Below, piece after piece: positions 1 to 8,459 of a DNA stretch of 64,000 nucleotides; positions within the stretch are counted from its first letter, which is position 1, and each line of letters starts with the position of its first letter. The notes under the pieces were generated by a model, which did not search any database, was not told the origin of the DNA, and saw nothing but the letters and a program-made list of their open reading frames with translations. The position numbers and the translations under genes are program-made. Source of the stretch: Brevibacterium permense (GTDB lineage: Bacteria; Actinomycetota; Actinomycetes; Actinomycetales; Brevibacteriaceae); NCBI RefSeq assembly GCF_013280495.1, contig NZ_JABSSX010000007.1, positions 96,692 to 160,691 of the forward strand, in the 5' to 3' direction.

Positions 1-68
1 AAGTCGGCCGCGGTCGCAGGGTCATCGGCGAGGCTGAGGTCGAGGACGGGCAGCTGGGTGAGAGTCAT
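1..68 (-). CDS. Partial CDS, N-terminus of a possible 2-oxoglutarate/Fe(II) oxygenase-like protein
   Basis: An ATG on the minus strand at 66-68 opens a frame that runs off the left edge of the window, so only 22 residues are visible (MTLTQLPVLDLSLADDPATA...). The opening pattern LPVLDLSLADDP resembles the first strand of the isopenicillin N synthase/2OG-Fe(II) oxygenase family, but none of the catalytic HxD...H residues is in view. It is divergent from the flavin-reductase-like gene at 215, so both promoters must lie in 69-214. The family assignment is tentative. Confidence 0.45.
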   Translation of the reverse strand, partial: MTLTQLPVLDLSLADDPATAAD

Positions 69-214
69 GCCATCACGGTAGACCGCGACAGGAAGCCAGT
101 GTGTGAGCGGTGTCACGGAGCGCCACACTCCGTCATCATCGTGTCACGGACGAAACCAGACAGAGACCGTCCCGCACAGTGCGCTCTCCCCGAACACCTG
201 CTTGAATAGGTCGG

Positions 215-820
215 GTGACCCACTTCTATCGCCCCTCCGAGGGCCACCGCCTGCCGCACGACCCCTTCAACGCCATCGTCGCGCCGCGTCCCATCGGCTG
301 GATCGGCACCCTCGATGCCGACGGTCGTCGGAACCTCGCGCCCTATTCGTTCTTCAATGCGCTGAACTACTCTCCACCGCTCGTAGGCTTCTCCAGTAAC
401 GCGTGGAAGGACACCGTCGCCAACTGCCGGGAGACTGGGGAGTTCACGTGGAATCTCGTCACTCGGCCCCTCGCCGAGGCGATGAACGCCTCGTCGACCA
501 CCGCTGAGGTCGACGAGTTCACCGCCGCAGAAGTCGAGGCGGCCGAGTCCGTGGAGATCTCTGCGCCACGCGTGGCAGCCTCACCGGCGACCTTCGAATG
601 CCGAGTCACCCAGATCATCGACCTCCGCACCTCGGACGGCGAAGGCTCGGGCTCGTGGTTCACCGTGGGCGAAGTGGTGGGTGTCCATCTCGACGAATCC
701 CTGCTCGACAACGGAATCGTCGACACAGTCGCCGCCGAACCGGTGCTGCGCGGCGGAGGACCGACCGCATACTTCGGGATCAGCTCGGATCAGCGTTTCG
801 ACATGCGTCGACCGGGCTGA
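215..820 (+). CDS. Flavin reductase-like domain protein
   Basis: The 201-residue product matches the flavin reductase-like (FMN-binding split barrel) family. PRPIGWI at residues 25-31 and LAPYSFFNAL at 41-50 form the typical FMN-phosphate-binding opening, and NLVTRPLAEAMN follows at about 80-91. Members bind FMN and act as flavin reductases or as oxidoreductases of unknown substrate; they are soluble. The start is a GTG with only a weak upstream purine stretch; no better in-frame start fits the family N-terminus. It converges on the FAD oxidase gene at 839, with 18 bases between the stops. Specific substrate unknown. Confidence 0.85.
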   Translation: MTHFYRPSEGHRLPHDPFNAIVAPRPIGWIGTLDADGRRNLAPYSFFNALNYSPPLVGFSSNAWKDTVANCRETGEFTWNLVTRPLAEAMNASSTTAEVDEFTAAEVEAAESVEISAPRVAASPATFECRVTQIIDLRTSDGEGSGSWFTVGEVVGVHLDESLLDNGIVDTVAAEPVLRGGGPTAYFGISSDQRFDMRRPG

Positions 821-844
821 GTTCGATCACCCGAGATCTCAGCC
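815..844. terminator. Possible short bidirectional terminator
   Basis: GGCTGAG (815-821) and CTCAGCC (838-844) form a 7-bp stem with a 16-base loop that spans the two converging stop codons. There is no T-run. It is plausible only because of its position between convergent genes. Confidence 0.3.
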
Positions 845-2251
845 GAGCATCTTGCCCGGGTTGAGGATCCCCAACGGATCCACCGCCGCCTTGATCGAGG
901 TCTGCAGCGCCCGCGCACCCGCATCGAGTTCGCGCACCAGCCAGTCCTTCTTCAGATACCCGACGCCGTGCTCACCCGTGATCGTCCCACCCAGATCGAG
1001 ACCCAGCTGCATGATCTCAGCGAACGTCTCCTTCGCCTCGGCCACACTCGCCTCATCCTGGGCGTCGAAGAGCACACTCGGATGCATATTCCCGTCCCCG
1101 GCATGCCCGGCCGTGGACACCTCCACCGAATGCCGACCCGCGATCTCGTCCAAGCTGGCGAAGAACTCGCCGAGGCGGGACCGGGGAACGCAAACATCAT
1201 CGATGAGCTCTCCCCCACCAATCCCGGATACATACTTCTCCAACGCCGGCGACACCGCCCGCCGTGCCGCGACGAGCATCTCCGAGTCCGCCGGATCGTC
1301 GGAGACGAACACCTCATCGGCGCCCTGCGCCGTGGCGATCGCTTCGAACGATTCCAACTCGCTCATACCGGCCTGCCCCGGAGCATCCGACTGCACCAAC
1401 AACAGCGCACCGGCCTCGTCGGGCAGTCCGAAATCACCGTAGGCATTGATCATGCCCACGGTGCTTCCGTCCATGAGCTCGAGCATCGACGGGGCCGCCC
1501 CGGAGGCCATAAACTCAGAGACCGTATGCCCGGCCGACTCCATGTCCGGGAAGATCCCGACTCCGGTCACCGGCGGCGCCAGCAGAGGTTTGAGCCCGAG
1601 GGTGATCTCGACGATGACGCCCAGAGTCCCCTCGGACCCGACGAACAGTCCCGCCAGATCGAGACCGGCCACCCCCTTCGCAGTCTGCCGACCCAACCGG
1701 GTCACTGTCCCATCCGCGAGGACCACGGTCAGTCCCCGCACATAGTCTCGCGTCACCCCGTATTTCACACAGCACATGCCGCCGGCGTTCGTCGCGACGT
1801 TCCCGCCGATCGTGGAGATCGCCACCGACCCCGGATCCGGCGGATACGACAGACCGTGCTCGGCCAGCGCGGTCTTGAGGTCTTGGTTGATGACTCCGGG
1901 TTGGAGCCGGCACGTCTGGTTGACCTCGTCGATGTCGACGATCGCGTTCAGTTTCGCGAGGTTGAGCAGGATCGCTCCGTCGGTGGCGTTCGCCGCCCCC
2001 GACAGTCCCGTCCTGGCACCTTGAGTGACCACCGGGATCCGATGCGCCGTGGCAAACCGCATCGCCGCGACCACATCATCGACGTCGGCCGCTCGCACGA
2101 GCGCCGAGGCGGTCCCCACCGGACAGAACAGGGCCTTGTCCGACGAGTAGGAGTCGATGACATCCCGGTCGGTGACCAGGGCGCCCGAGCTCAGTTCGGC
2201 CGCAAGTCCGTCCAGATCCGTGCCCACCGTCGTCTCCGCACTCGTCGTCAC
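839..2251 (-). CDS. FAD-binding oxidoreductase, GlcD/D-lactate dehydrogenase type
   Basis: The 470-residue flavoprotein belongs to the GlcD/VAO (PCMH) family, which oxidises 2-hydroxy acids such as glycolate or D-lactate. The FAD domain covers roughly residues 40-220, with GARTGLSG (78-85), PPDPGS (137-142), TIGGNVATNAGG (147-158) and VGSEGTLGVI (204-213). The substrate/cap domain ends with the HAGDGNMHP and EHGVGYLKK signatures. It starts with GTG overlapping the stop of the aminotransferase gene (GTGA, 2248-2251), so the two are translationally coupled. The substrate could be lactate, glycolate or another 2-hydroxy acid; no iron-sulfur partner (GlcF) is adjacent. Confidence 0.88.
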   Translation of the reverse strand: MTTSAETTVGTDLDGLAAELSSGALVTDRDVIDSYSSDKALFCPVGTASALVRAADVDDVVAAMRFATAHRIPVVTQGARTGLSGAANATDGAILLNLAKLNAIVDIDEVNQTCRLQPGVINQDLKTALAEHGLSYPPDPGSVAISTIGGNVATNAGGMCCVKYGVTRDYVRGLTVVLADGTVTRLGRQTAKGVAGLDLAGLFVGSEGTLGVIVEITLGLKPLLAPPVTGVGIFPDMESAGHTVSEFMASGAAPSMLELMDGSTVGMINAYGDFGLPDEAGALLLVQSDAPGQAGMSELESFEAIATAQGADEVFVSDDPADSEMLVAARRAVSPALEKYVSGIGGGELIDDVCVPRSRLGEFFASLDEIAGRHSVEVSTAGHAGDGNMHPSVLFDAQDEASVAEAKETFAEIMQLGLDLGGTITGEHGVGYLKKDWLVRELDAGARALQTSIKAAVDPLGILNPGKMLG

Positions 2252-3309
2252 AGCGACGCGGCCACCTTGAGCACGCGGTCGAGAGCCTCATCGGGTCCGA
2301 TGCTCACACGCACCCCTCCCTGCAGGCGACGCACGGCAACGGCCTGTTTCGCGCACTCACCTTCGAAGGCGACGGCCGCCTCGGGGTCGAGTGCGATCCA
2401 CACATAGTTGCCCTGAGCGTCGGGCACGGACAGACCCAGCTCTCGCAGATCATGGGCGAATCGGTCGCGCACCGCGGCGACTTCCTTGGCGCGTACGGCC
2501 ACCTCGTCGACGCGTGCCAGGGATTCCCGGGCGGCGGCCTGGGCACCGGCGGTGACGGAGAATGGGGCGATGACCTGGCGCATCGCCGAGGCGATCTCGA
2601 CATCAGCGATGCCGTAGCCCACGCGCAGACCGGCCAGGCCGTGCGCCTTCGAGAAGGTACGTGCGAGCACGAGGTTCGCATGCTTCTTCCGCGCGGCCAG
2701 ACTGTCCGCGGCCTCGGTGGCGAATTCGAGGTACGCCTCGTCGAGGACGACGATGACGTTGTCGGGCACCTCGGCGAGGAAGCCCTGGAGCTCGGCGTCG
2801 GTGATCGTCGGACCGGTCGGATTGTTCGGCGAACACAGCAGCACCATGCGGGTCGTGTCATCGATCGCGGCGGCGAGCCCTGCGAAGTCGTGTCGGCCGT
2901 CTGGCATGAGGTCAACGGGTCGCTTCTCCGCCCCGCGGGCCGAGGCGAGGATCGGGTACATCTCGAACGACGGCCACGGATAGACCACGGAGGTGCCGGA
3001 TTCGAGGGTGATGTTCGTCAGCGCGGACAGGATCTCGGAGGCGCCGGCGCCGGGGACCACCTCGGCGGGGTCGACATCGAGACGATCGGCGATGTCGGCC
3101 ACGAGGGCGGCAGCGGTGGGGTCGGGATAGTTCGCGGGAATCGCCGCTGCGGCGGTGACGGCGTCGAGGACACCAGGCAGCGGCGGCAGGTGGTTCTCGT
3201 TCGAGGACAGCTTGTACGGGGTCAGGCCGGGGGACGCGACGGGAGGCTTGCCGGGAACGTAGGGAGGGAATTCGGCGAGCGCGTCACGGAGCTGGAAACG
3301 ATTGGACAT
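2248..3309 (-). CDS. Histidinol-phosphate/aromatic aminotransferase (HisC family)
   Basis: A PLP-dependent class I/II aminotransferase of 353 residues. YKLSSNEN (32-39), SPNNPTG (160-166), DEAY (190-193) and TFSK (218-221, with Lys221 the expected Schiff-base lysine) are in the HisC arrangement; the C-terminus has GVRVSIG, where the phosphate/carboxylate-binding arginine is expected. The frame is open for 43 more codons upstream, but the homology begins at MSNRF, so I place the start at 3309. Standing alone, with no his genes nearby, it could be the actinobacterial HisC-like phenylalanine aminotransferase (Pat) rather than the biosynthetic enzyme. It is coupled to the downstream FAD oxidase, which may therefore act on a 2-hydroxy acid derived from an amino acid. 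Confidence 0.85.
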   Translation of the reverse strand: MSNRFQLRDALAEFPPYVPGKPPVASPGLTPYKLSSNENHLPPLPGVLDAVTAAAAIPANYPDPTAAALVADIADRLDVDPAEVVPGAGASEILSALTNITLESGTSVVYPWPSFEMYPILASARGAEKRPVDLMPDGRHDFAGLAAAIDDTTRMVLLCSPNNPTGPTITDAELQGFLAEVPDNVIVVLDEAYLEFATEAADSLAARKKHANLVLARTFSKAHGLAGLRVGYGIADVEIASAMRQVIAPFSVTAGAQAAARESLARVDEVAVRAKEVAAVRDRFAHDLRELGLSVPDAQGNYVWIALDPEAAVAFEGECAKQAVAVRRLQGGVRVSIGPDEALDRVLKVAASL

Positions 3310-3511
3310 GTGCCCATGTTTGCACACCTTGTGGCGGGCGACACAGAGTGTCCGGGGAATGTGACCGAACGGTCGGATACGGGCGGGCGCGGCGGACGCC
3401 CATCCGCTGTGATAATGCTCCCACGCACGGGTGTTCACCCTGCCCTGGTTACAGGTGAGCCGACACCGAAGAGTAGTCTGGGAGACGAATAGAAGCAGTC
3501 AGTGACGAGGA

Positions 3512-4999
3512 ATGAGAGTCCAAATGCCCTCACCGCAGGAAAAGGTCGACGTCGTCTTGATCGGCGGCGGAATCATGAGCGCCACCCTCGGTGCCATGTT
3601 GACCGAACTTCAGCCCGACTGGAACATCCGTGTCTACGAGAAGCTCGACTATGTGGCCTCGGAGAGCTCCGACCCCTGGAACAATGCGGGCACCGGCCAC
3701 GCCGCACTCTGCGAACTCAACTACACCCCCGAGGACTCCAACGGCGACATCGACCTGCAGAAGGCCTCGACGATCAACCAGCAGTTCCACCACTCGCGCC
3801 AGTACTGGTCGCACCTCGTCGACACCGGTGTGCTCACCGACCCGAAGTCGTTCATCAACCCGATCCCCCACGTCAGCTATGGCCGTGGCGAGAAGGGCCG
3901 CGACTACATCAAGCGCCGCTACGAGACGATGGTGCGAAACCCGCTGTTCTCGCAGATGGAGTACTCCGACGACCCGGCGACCCAAGCCGAATGGCTGCCG
4001 CTGATGTTCGAAGGCCGCGGGCCCGGACAGGTCAACGGCATCTCGCGAACCGAACTGGGCACCGACGTAGACTTCGGCTCCCTGTCGCGCCAGCTCCTGA
4101 GCTACATCGCGGACAAGGGGGCGACCGTGCGCACCAGCCACCAGGTCACCGACCTCGAACGCGCCTCCGACGGGTGGACACTGACGGTCAAGGACCTGCT
4201 GTCCCATGAGACCCACCGAATCGGCGCGAAGTTCGTCTTCGTCGGTGCCGGCGGCGGTGCCCTGCCCCTGCTCCAGAAGTCGGGGATCCCCGAGGGCCGC
4301 GGCTACGGCGGCTTCCCGGTCTCCGGAATCTTCCTGCGCACCGGCAATGAGGATCTCGTCGCCCGCCACCAGGCGAAGGTCTACGGCCAGGCGGCGCAGG
4401 GCGCTCCCCCGATGTCTGTGCCGCACCTCGACACCCGTGTCGTCGACGGCAAGGACTACCTGATGTTCGGCCCCTATGCCGGCTTCTCGCCGAAGTTCCT
4501 CAAGAAGGGCCGTTTCACCGACCTGCCGTTCTCCGTGCGCGGGAACAACCTCGCCACGATGCTCAACGTCGCCAAAGACAACACCGACCTCGTCACCTAC
4601 CTGCTCGGTGAGCTGGCTGCGACGAAGAAGGCGCGCTTCGAGGCTATGCACCAGTTCATCCCGAACATCGACCCGTCCGACTGGGAGTTCATCCAGGCCG
4701 GTCAGCGCGTGCAGGTGATGAAGAAGGATCCGAAGAAGGGCGGCGTCCTCCAGTTCGGCACCGAACTCATCTCCTCGGCCGACGGATCGATTGCGGCTCT
4801 GCTCGGCGCCTCACCGGGTGCCTCGACCGCCGTGCCGATCATGGTCAACCTGCTCAAGACCTGCTTCCCCCGCGAGTTCGCCGGCTGGGAGAAGTCCTTC
4901 AAGGACATGATCCCGTCGCTCGGCCGCGACCTCGTCGATGACGAGACGCTGCTCAAGGAGGTCTCCGAGTACACCTCGCGGACCCTGCAGCTCATCTGA
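3512..4999 (+). CDS. mqo: Malate:quinone oxidoreductase
   Basis: Mqo is the membrane-associated FAD enzyme that oxidises malate to oxaloacetate and passes electrons to the quinone pool. The 495-residue product begins with the dinucleotide-binding segment VVLIGGGIMSATLG (14-27) and has the family block WNNAGTGHAALCELNYTPE near residues 57-75, with typical family length. The first ATG (3512) has a purine tract almost touching it. The ATG at 3524 (MPSPQEK) has better spacing and may be the true start. It is monocistronic, divergent from the aminotransferase, and followed by a strong hairpin. Confidence 0.95.
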   Translation: MRVQMPSPQEKVDVVLIGGGIMSATLGAMLTELQPDWNIRVYEKLDYVASESSDPWNNAGTGHAALCELNYTPEDSNGDIDLQKASTINQQFHHSRQYWSHLVDTGVLTDPKSFINPIPHVSYGRGEKGRDYIKRRYETMVRNPLFSQMEYSDDPATQAEWLPLMFEGRGPGQVNGISRTELGTDVDFGSLSRQLLSYIADKGATVRTSHQVTDLERASDGWTLTVKDLLSHETHRIGAKFVFVGAGGGALPLLQKSGIPEGRGYGGFPVSGIFLRTGNEDLVARHQAKVYGQAAQGAPPMSVPHLDTRVVDGKDYLMFGPYAGFSPKFLKKGRFTDLPFSVRGNNLATMLNVAKDNTDLVTYLLGELAATKKARFEAMHQFIPNIDPSDWEFIQAGQRVQVMKKDPKKGGVLQFGTELISSADGSIAALLGASPGASTAVPIMVNLLKTCFPREFAGWEKSFKDMIPSLGRDLVDDETLLKEVSEYTSRTLQLI

Positions 5000-5033
5000 G
5001 CGGACTGACGCACTCAGCCGACTGACATACAGG

Positions 5034-5073
5034 AGAAGCGGCTGGCCGGAAGCCTTTCCGGCCAGCCGCTTCT
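5034..5073. terminator. Strong hairpin between mqo and allE (bidirectional terminator)
   Basis: GAAGCGGCTGGCCGGAA (5035-5051) pairs perfectly with 5056-5072 across a 4-base loop, and the stem extends by one A-T pair at 5034/5073. TTGCGTT follows on the plus side. It sits between the convergent mqo and allE genes and probably serves both. Confidence 0.8.
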
Positions 5074-5107
5074 TGCGTTCCCTCAGGAGTTCGGAGCGTC
5101 GAGAACC

Positions 5108-5932
5108 TCAGAGCTCGACTTGGCGGTTGACGTCCTTGTACAGCAGGTAGCGGAAGCGTCCGGGCCCTCCGGCGTAGCAGGCCTGCGGGCAGAAGGCGCG
5201 CATGGAGATGAAGTCGCCCTCCTGCACCTCGACCCAGTCGCCGTTGAGACGGTAGACGGCCTTGCCCTCGAGCACGTAGAGGCCGTGCTCCATCTCGTGC
5301 GTCTCCGCGAACGGGATGACCGCTCCGGCTTCGAAGGTGACGATGTTGACGTGCATGTCGTAGGCGAGGTCGTCCGGGTCGAGCGGACGGGTCGTGCGCC
5401 AGCGTCCGTCGGTTCCGGGCATCGGCGACGGTTCGACATCGGCTTCGTTGCCGAACTTCGCTTCAGGGGTCAGTCCCGCCACGGGCTGGTAGCGTTTGCG
5501 CACCCAGTGGAAACGGGCCGCCTCGGTGCCGGTGGACGTCGTCGACCACGTCGATCCGGCGGGCAGGAACGCGAACCCACCGGGGGTCAGCGTGTGCGCG
5601 GTTCCCTCGTGGGTGACCTCGAGCGTTCCCGCCATGACGAAGAGGAACCCCTCGACCTCGGGCTGCGGTTCCGGCGCCTGCGAGCCGCCGCCAGGCGCGA
5701 CTTCGAGGATCGTCTGCGAGAACGTCACCGCTCCCCCGGCCACGGGCTTGCTCAGCACCCACGATCGGGTCCCGGTCCACTCGGGCAGGTTCGAAGTGAC
5801 GATATCGCGCATCACTCCGCGCGGGATGACCGTATAGGCCTCGGTGACCAGTGCTCGGTCGGTGAGCAGATCGGACTGCGGCGGGTGGCCGCCGGTCGGG
5901 GCCCAGTAGGTGTACGGGTCGGTCGTCGTCAT
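5108..5932 (-). CDS. allE: (S)-ureidoglycine aminohydrolase
   Basis: AllE releases ammonia from (S)-ureidoglycine to give (S)-ureidoglycolate in allantoin breakdown. The 274-residue bicupin has an N-terminal cupin (about 60-145) and a C-terminal metal cupin. The C-terminal cupin carries Glu210, His212, His216 (PFAETHEMEHGLY) and Gln250 (AFCPQACYAG), spaced as the Mn ligands of this family, and ends with the signature FRYLLYKDVNR. The ATG is preceded by GAAGGAG. It lies 34 bases after the DUF6986 gene on the same strand and is probably co-transcribed with it, under the operator-like site at 7520. Its substrate supplier, allantoate amidohydrolase, is not in the window. Confidence 0.95.
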   Translation of the reverse strand: MTTTDPYTYWAPTGGHPPQSDLLTDRALVTEAYTVIPRGVMRDIVTSNLPEWTGTRSWVLSKPVAGGAVTFSQTILEVAPGGGSQAPEPQPEVEGFLFVMAGTLEVTHEGTAHTLTPGGFAFLPAGSTWSTTSTGTEAARFHWVRKRYQPVAGLTPEAKFGNEADVEPSPMPGTDGRWRTTRPLDPDDLAYDMHVNIVTFEAGAVIPFAETHEMEHGLYVLEGKAVYRLNGDWVEVQEGDFISMRAFCPQACYAGGPGRFRYLLYKDVNRQVEL

Positions 5933-5966
5933 GGGCAGGGTCTCCTTCGGTCGGTGGTCGGTGGGC

Positions 5967-7280
5967 TCAGTCGAGCGAGCCGGTGCGGGCGAGCTGCCCG
6001 AGTTGGGTGAGGCTGAGATTCGTCCGCGAGGTCACGAATTCCTCGGTGTGGGCTCCGCAGACGAGTCCCCTGTCGAGGTAGCGGGCGAGCGCCTTCGCGG
6101 TCGCGGGTTCGTCGAGGACCGTCGAATCCGCCTTGAACACGTAGTCGTGCAGGCGCTGCGCCGCCCGTGGCCCGCCTTCGCGGTAGAAGGCGAAGGTCGC
6201 CAGGAACCGGGTCGGCAGCTGGTGCGGGTGCAGGTCCCAGCCCTGGTAGATCCCTCGTTTGAGGTGGCGGCGGACGAGGCCTGCATGCAGTGCCCACGCA
6301 TGGTGGACCTCGGCGGGTTCGCCGAGCGGGAGGATGTTCGTCGACCCGTCGGAGAGGTGGACTCCGGTGCCGGCGACGGCGAGCATCATCTGGTTCTTCG
6401 CGAAATCCGCGACCGGATGGTCCATCGCCTGGTAGGCCGCGGCCACGCCCATCGACGCCGAATAGTCATAGGTTCCGTAGTGCAGCGAGCTCACGCGCCC
6501 GGCCCCGGCGTGCAGCGCCGTCGCCAGCGGCACGGTGCCATCGGCGGCGAGGACGAGCTGCGGGGTCTCGACCTGGATCTCGAAGGTGATCGTCCCTTCG
6601 CCGAGGCTGTGCTCGGCTTCCAGCGCTCGCGCGGCGAGCACCATCGCCCGGACCTGATCGACGGTGCTGACCTTCGGGAGGGTGAGCACGAGATTCTCCG
6701 GCAGGCTGCCGCCTGCCTTGATGAGTTCGGAGAGGAACAGGTCGAGAGTGCGCAGACCGCGTTGCCGGGTAGCCTTCTCCATGCATTTGAACCGGATGCC
6801 GACGAAGCCTGGGGCTGCCTTCTCCGAGCGGCCGGCCACCGCATCGCGGGCGGCCTGGACGACCCACCGGTCCTCGGTCTCATCCCCCTGGTCGCCGAAC
6901 CCGTCTTCGAAGTCCAGACGCAGGTCCTCGATCGGCTCACGTTCGAGCTTCGCGGTGACCGCCTCGGCGAGGAGTTCGGCCTCCCGTGCCACCTGGTGGA
7001 TGCTGGGCACCTGGCCGGGGATCGCGGGGCCGGCTTCTTTCCGGCCGGCGGTGATGACGCGTTCGGCCAGCTGCAGCATTCCGCCGTGGGCCTCGACGCA
7101 TTCGAGCGCCTGCTGCCCCCACTGGTACGGCAGGTCCGCACTCGTGCGGTGTCCGGGCACGTACACGGTGTGCACTGGCTGGCGGACGTCACGATCACCG
7201 GGGTATGCGGTCGCCAGAAGCTCATCCGTGTCTCCCAGCAGTGAGTCGATATCGGCGAGTGTTGATCGTTCCACTTTCAC
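5967..7280 (-). CDS. DUF6986 family protein, CitE/malate-synthase-like TIM barrel
   Basis: A 437-residue protein that I recognise as DUF6986, a family whose reaction I cannot name. Motifs fit the HpcH/CitE/malate synthase superfamily: RLDFEDGFG (121-129), LPKV (201-204), FEIQVETPQ (233-241, acidic Mg ligand expected) and LHYGTYDYSASMG (266-278). The DFED and YDY blocks recall malate synthase A. GTG start. It is the first gene of a two-gene operon with allE, so a role in handling ureidoglycolate or glyoxylate (C-C or C-N lyase, or a condensation) is likely but inferred. Confidence 0.8.
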   Translation of the reverse strand: MKVERSTLADIDSLLGDTDELLATAYPGDRDVRQPVHTVYVPGHRTSADLPYQWGQQALECVEAHGGMLQLAERVITAGRKEAGPAIPGQVPSIHQVAREAELLAEAVTAKLEREPIEDLRLDFEDGFGDQGDETEDRWVVQAARDAVAGRSEKAAPGFVGIRFKCMEKATRQRGLRTLDLFLSELIKAGGSLPENLVLTLPKVSTVDQVRAMVLAARALEAEHSLGEGTITFEIQVETPQLVLAADGTVPLATALHAGAGRVSSLHYGTYDYSASMGVAAAYQAMDHPVADFAKNQMMLAVAGTGVHLSDGSTNILPLGEPAEVHHAWALHAGLVRRHLKRGIYQGWDLHPHQLPTRFLATFAFYREGGPRAAQRLHDYVFKADSTVLDEPATAKALARYLDRGLVCGAHTEEFVTSRTNLSLTQLGQLARTGSLD

Positions 7281-7383
7281 ATTCTCTTTCTCTGCACGGG
7301 GTTCGACGGCGAGGCGGCGATGCCTGACCTTGCCTCATTGTCTCTCATTCTCCGTCCCCAGGCACGCAAGGCTCTCTGGGGTT

Positions 7384-7480
7384 TCAGGACGAGACCCGGG
7401 CGACCGCCTCGGCGACCTTCTTCGCGACTTCGGGATCGAACACGGAGGGGATGACGCAGCCGGGGTGGAGTATCCGGGGC
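7384..7480 (-). pseudogene. 3' remnant of a malic enzyme gene
   Basis: Reading the minus strand into the TGA at 7384-7386 gives ...LHPGCVIPSVFDPEVAKKV followed by AEAVARVSS and stop. This matches the extreme C-terminus of NAD(P)-dependent malic enzymes (typically IIPSVFxxxVxxxVAxAVA). Upstream the frame carries no further malic-enzyme sequence and the region turns into regulatory DNA, so only about 30 codons survive. It is best read as a relic of a deleted gene; no start or catalytic domain is left. Confidence 0.65.
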
Positions 7481-7519
7481 TGGTGGCGACCATGGGCAAT
7501 ATCCTCCTTGATATCGAGT

Positions 7520-7533
7520 TTCCGTATTATGGA
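7520..7533. promoter_or_regulatory. Putative IclR-type operator, site A
   Basis: TTCCGTATTATGGA, one of four TTCC-N7-GGA(A) sites in the purine island. It lies between the divergent DUF6986-allE operon and the IclR gene, so it could serve both, including autoregulation. Confidence 0.55.
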
Positions 7534-7655
7534 GAATAACTTTTGCCGAGTGGAAGTACTAGACAGTGTCAGTGGATTCGGAAAGTTTCTTCCATTTCGG
7601 GACTAGACTGAACGGAGTCTCACAGCCGAGACTCACCACAGATTAAGGAACATCG

Positions 7656-8435
7656 ATGAGCAGCAAGGACACCCCGGCAATCCGCCAGTCCAAAGGCGGC
7701 GTGCAGTCCGTCGAACGCGCGTTCGGACTGCTTGAGTGCATCGCGAACTCCGCAGGATCGGCGACGCTGAGCCATATCGCCGCGGACGTCAATCTGCCCC
7801 TGCCGACGATCCATCGTCTGCTCAACACCCTGGTCAACCTCGGTGTGGTCCGACAGCTGCCCGACCGCGGCTATGCGCTCGGACCCGGGTTGGTGCGACT
7901 CGGCGATATCGCCGGCTCCCAGCTCGGTGCCGTCGCCCGCCCCTATCTGCGTGAGCTCGTCGCCGAGCTCGGGGAGTCGGCGAACGTCGCGACGATGGAC
8001 GGAGACATGGTCGTCTACGTCGATCAGGTCGCCTCCGAACGTCAGATGAGGATGTTCACCGAGGTGGGACGCCGTGCCCATATGCACGCCACCGGGGTCG
8101 GCAAGGCCATCCTCGCGGGGCTCGAATTTGAGCAGGTGCGGCATATCGCCGCCACCGCCGGAATGCCCACCCCCACGGAATACAGCATCGGGACGATCGA
8201 GGACCTCGAAGCCGAACTCGGCCGCATCCGTGAGCGCGGCTATGCCATCGACGAACAGGAGCAGGAGCTCGGAGTGCGCTGCTTTGCCATGGCCATCCCC
8301 GACTCACCCGTTCCTCTGGCGATCTCCGTATCGGGACCGATCAGCCGCGTCGACCAGTCGTTCGCCGATCGCGCCGTACCGCTGCTCAAAGACGCAGCCG
8401 CCCGCATCTCCGCAGAGATGCAGAGCGGCCGCTGA
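7656..8435 (+). CDS. IclR family transcriptional regulator, likely purine/ureide regulator
   Basis: 259 residues with an N-terminal winged helix-turn-helix (about 17-75, GVQSVERAFGLLECIA... LPLPTIHRLLNTLVNLG) and a C-terminal IclR effector-binding domain (about 90-255; RAHMHATGVGKAILAG, GYAIDEQEQELGVRCFA). This architecture is shared by AllR, which senses glyoxylate or allantoin in other bacteria. ATG preceded by AAGGAAC. It is divergent from the ureidoglycine operon and the only regulator in the 5-29 kb island, so it is the best candidate to bind the four TTCC-N7-GGA sites. Effector unknown. Confidence 0.88.
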   Translation: MSSKDTPAIRQSKGGVQSVERAFGLLECIANSAGSATLSHIAADVNLPLPTIHRLLNTLVNLGVVRQLPDRGYALGPGLVRLGDIAGSQLGAVARPYLRELVAELGESANVATMDGDMVVYVDQVASERQMRMFTEVGRRAHMHATGVGKAILAGLEFEQVRHIAATAGMPTPTEYSIGTIEDLEAELGRIRERGYAIDEQEQELGVRCFAMAIPDSPVPLAISVSGPISRVDQSFADRAVPLLKDAAARISAEMQSGR

Positions 8436-8459
8436 CTCTGGCTTCGGTTCCCGAACCGG

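Larger units (their letters stand above)
7281..7655. other. Intergenic region with gene remnant and divergent promoters
   Basis: 375 bases between the divergent DUF6986 and IclR genes. It holds the malic-enzyme 3' remnant (7384-7480), the operator-like TTCC-N7-GGA site (7520-7533), and further GGAA/TTCC half-sites at about 7549-7591. The AAGGAAC ribosome-binding site of the IclR gene is at its right end. Confidence 0.6.

Noticed and set aside
3363..3374. TetR-type palindrome GACCGAACGGTC between the aminotransferase gene and mqo
   Set aside because: It is a short GC-rich palindrome with no regulator nearby; chance occurrence is likely in this DNA.
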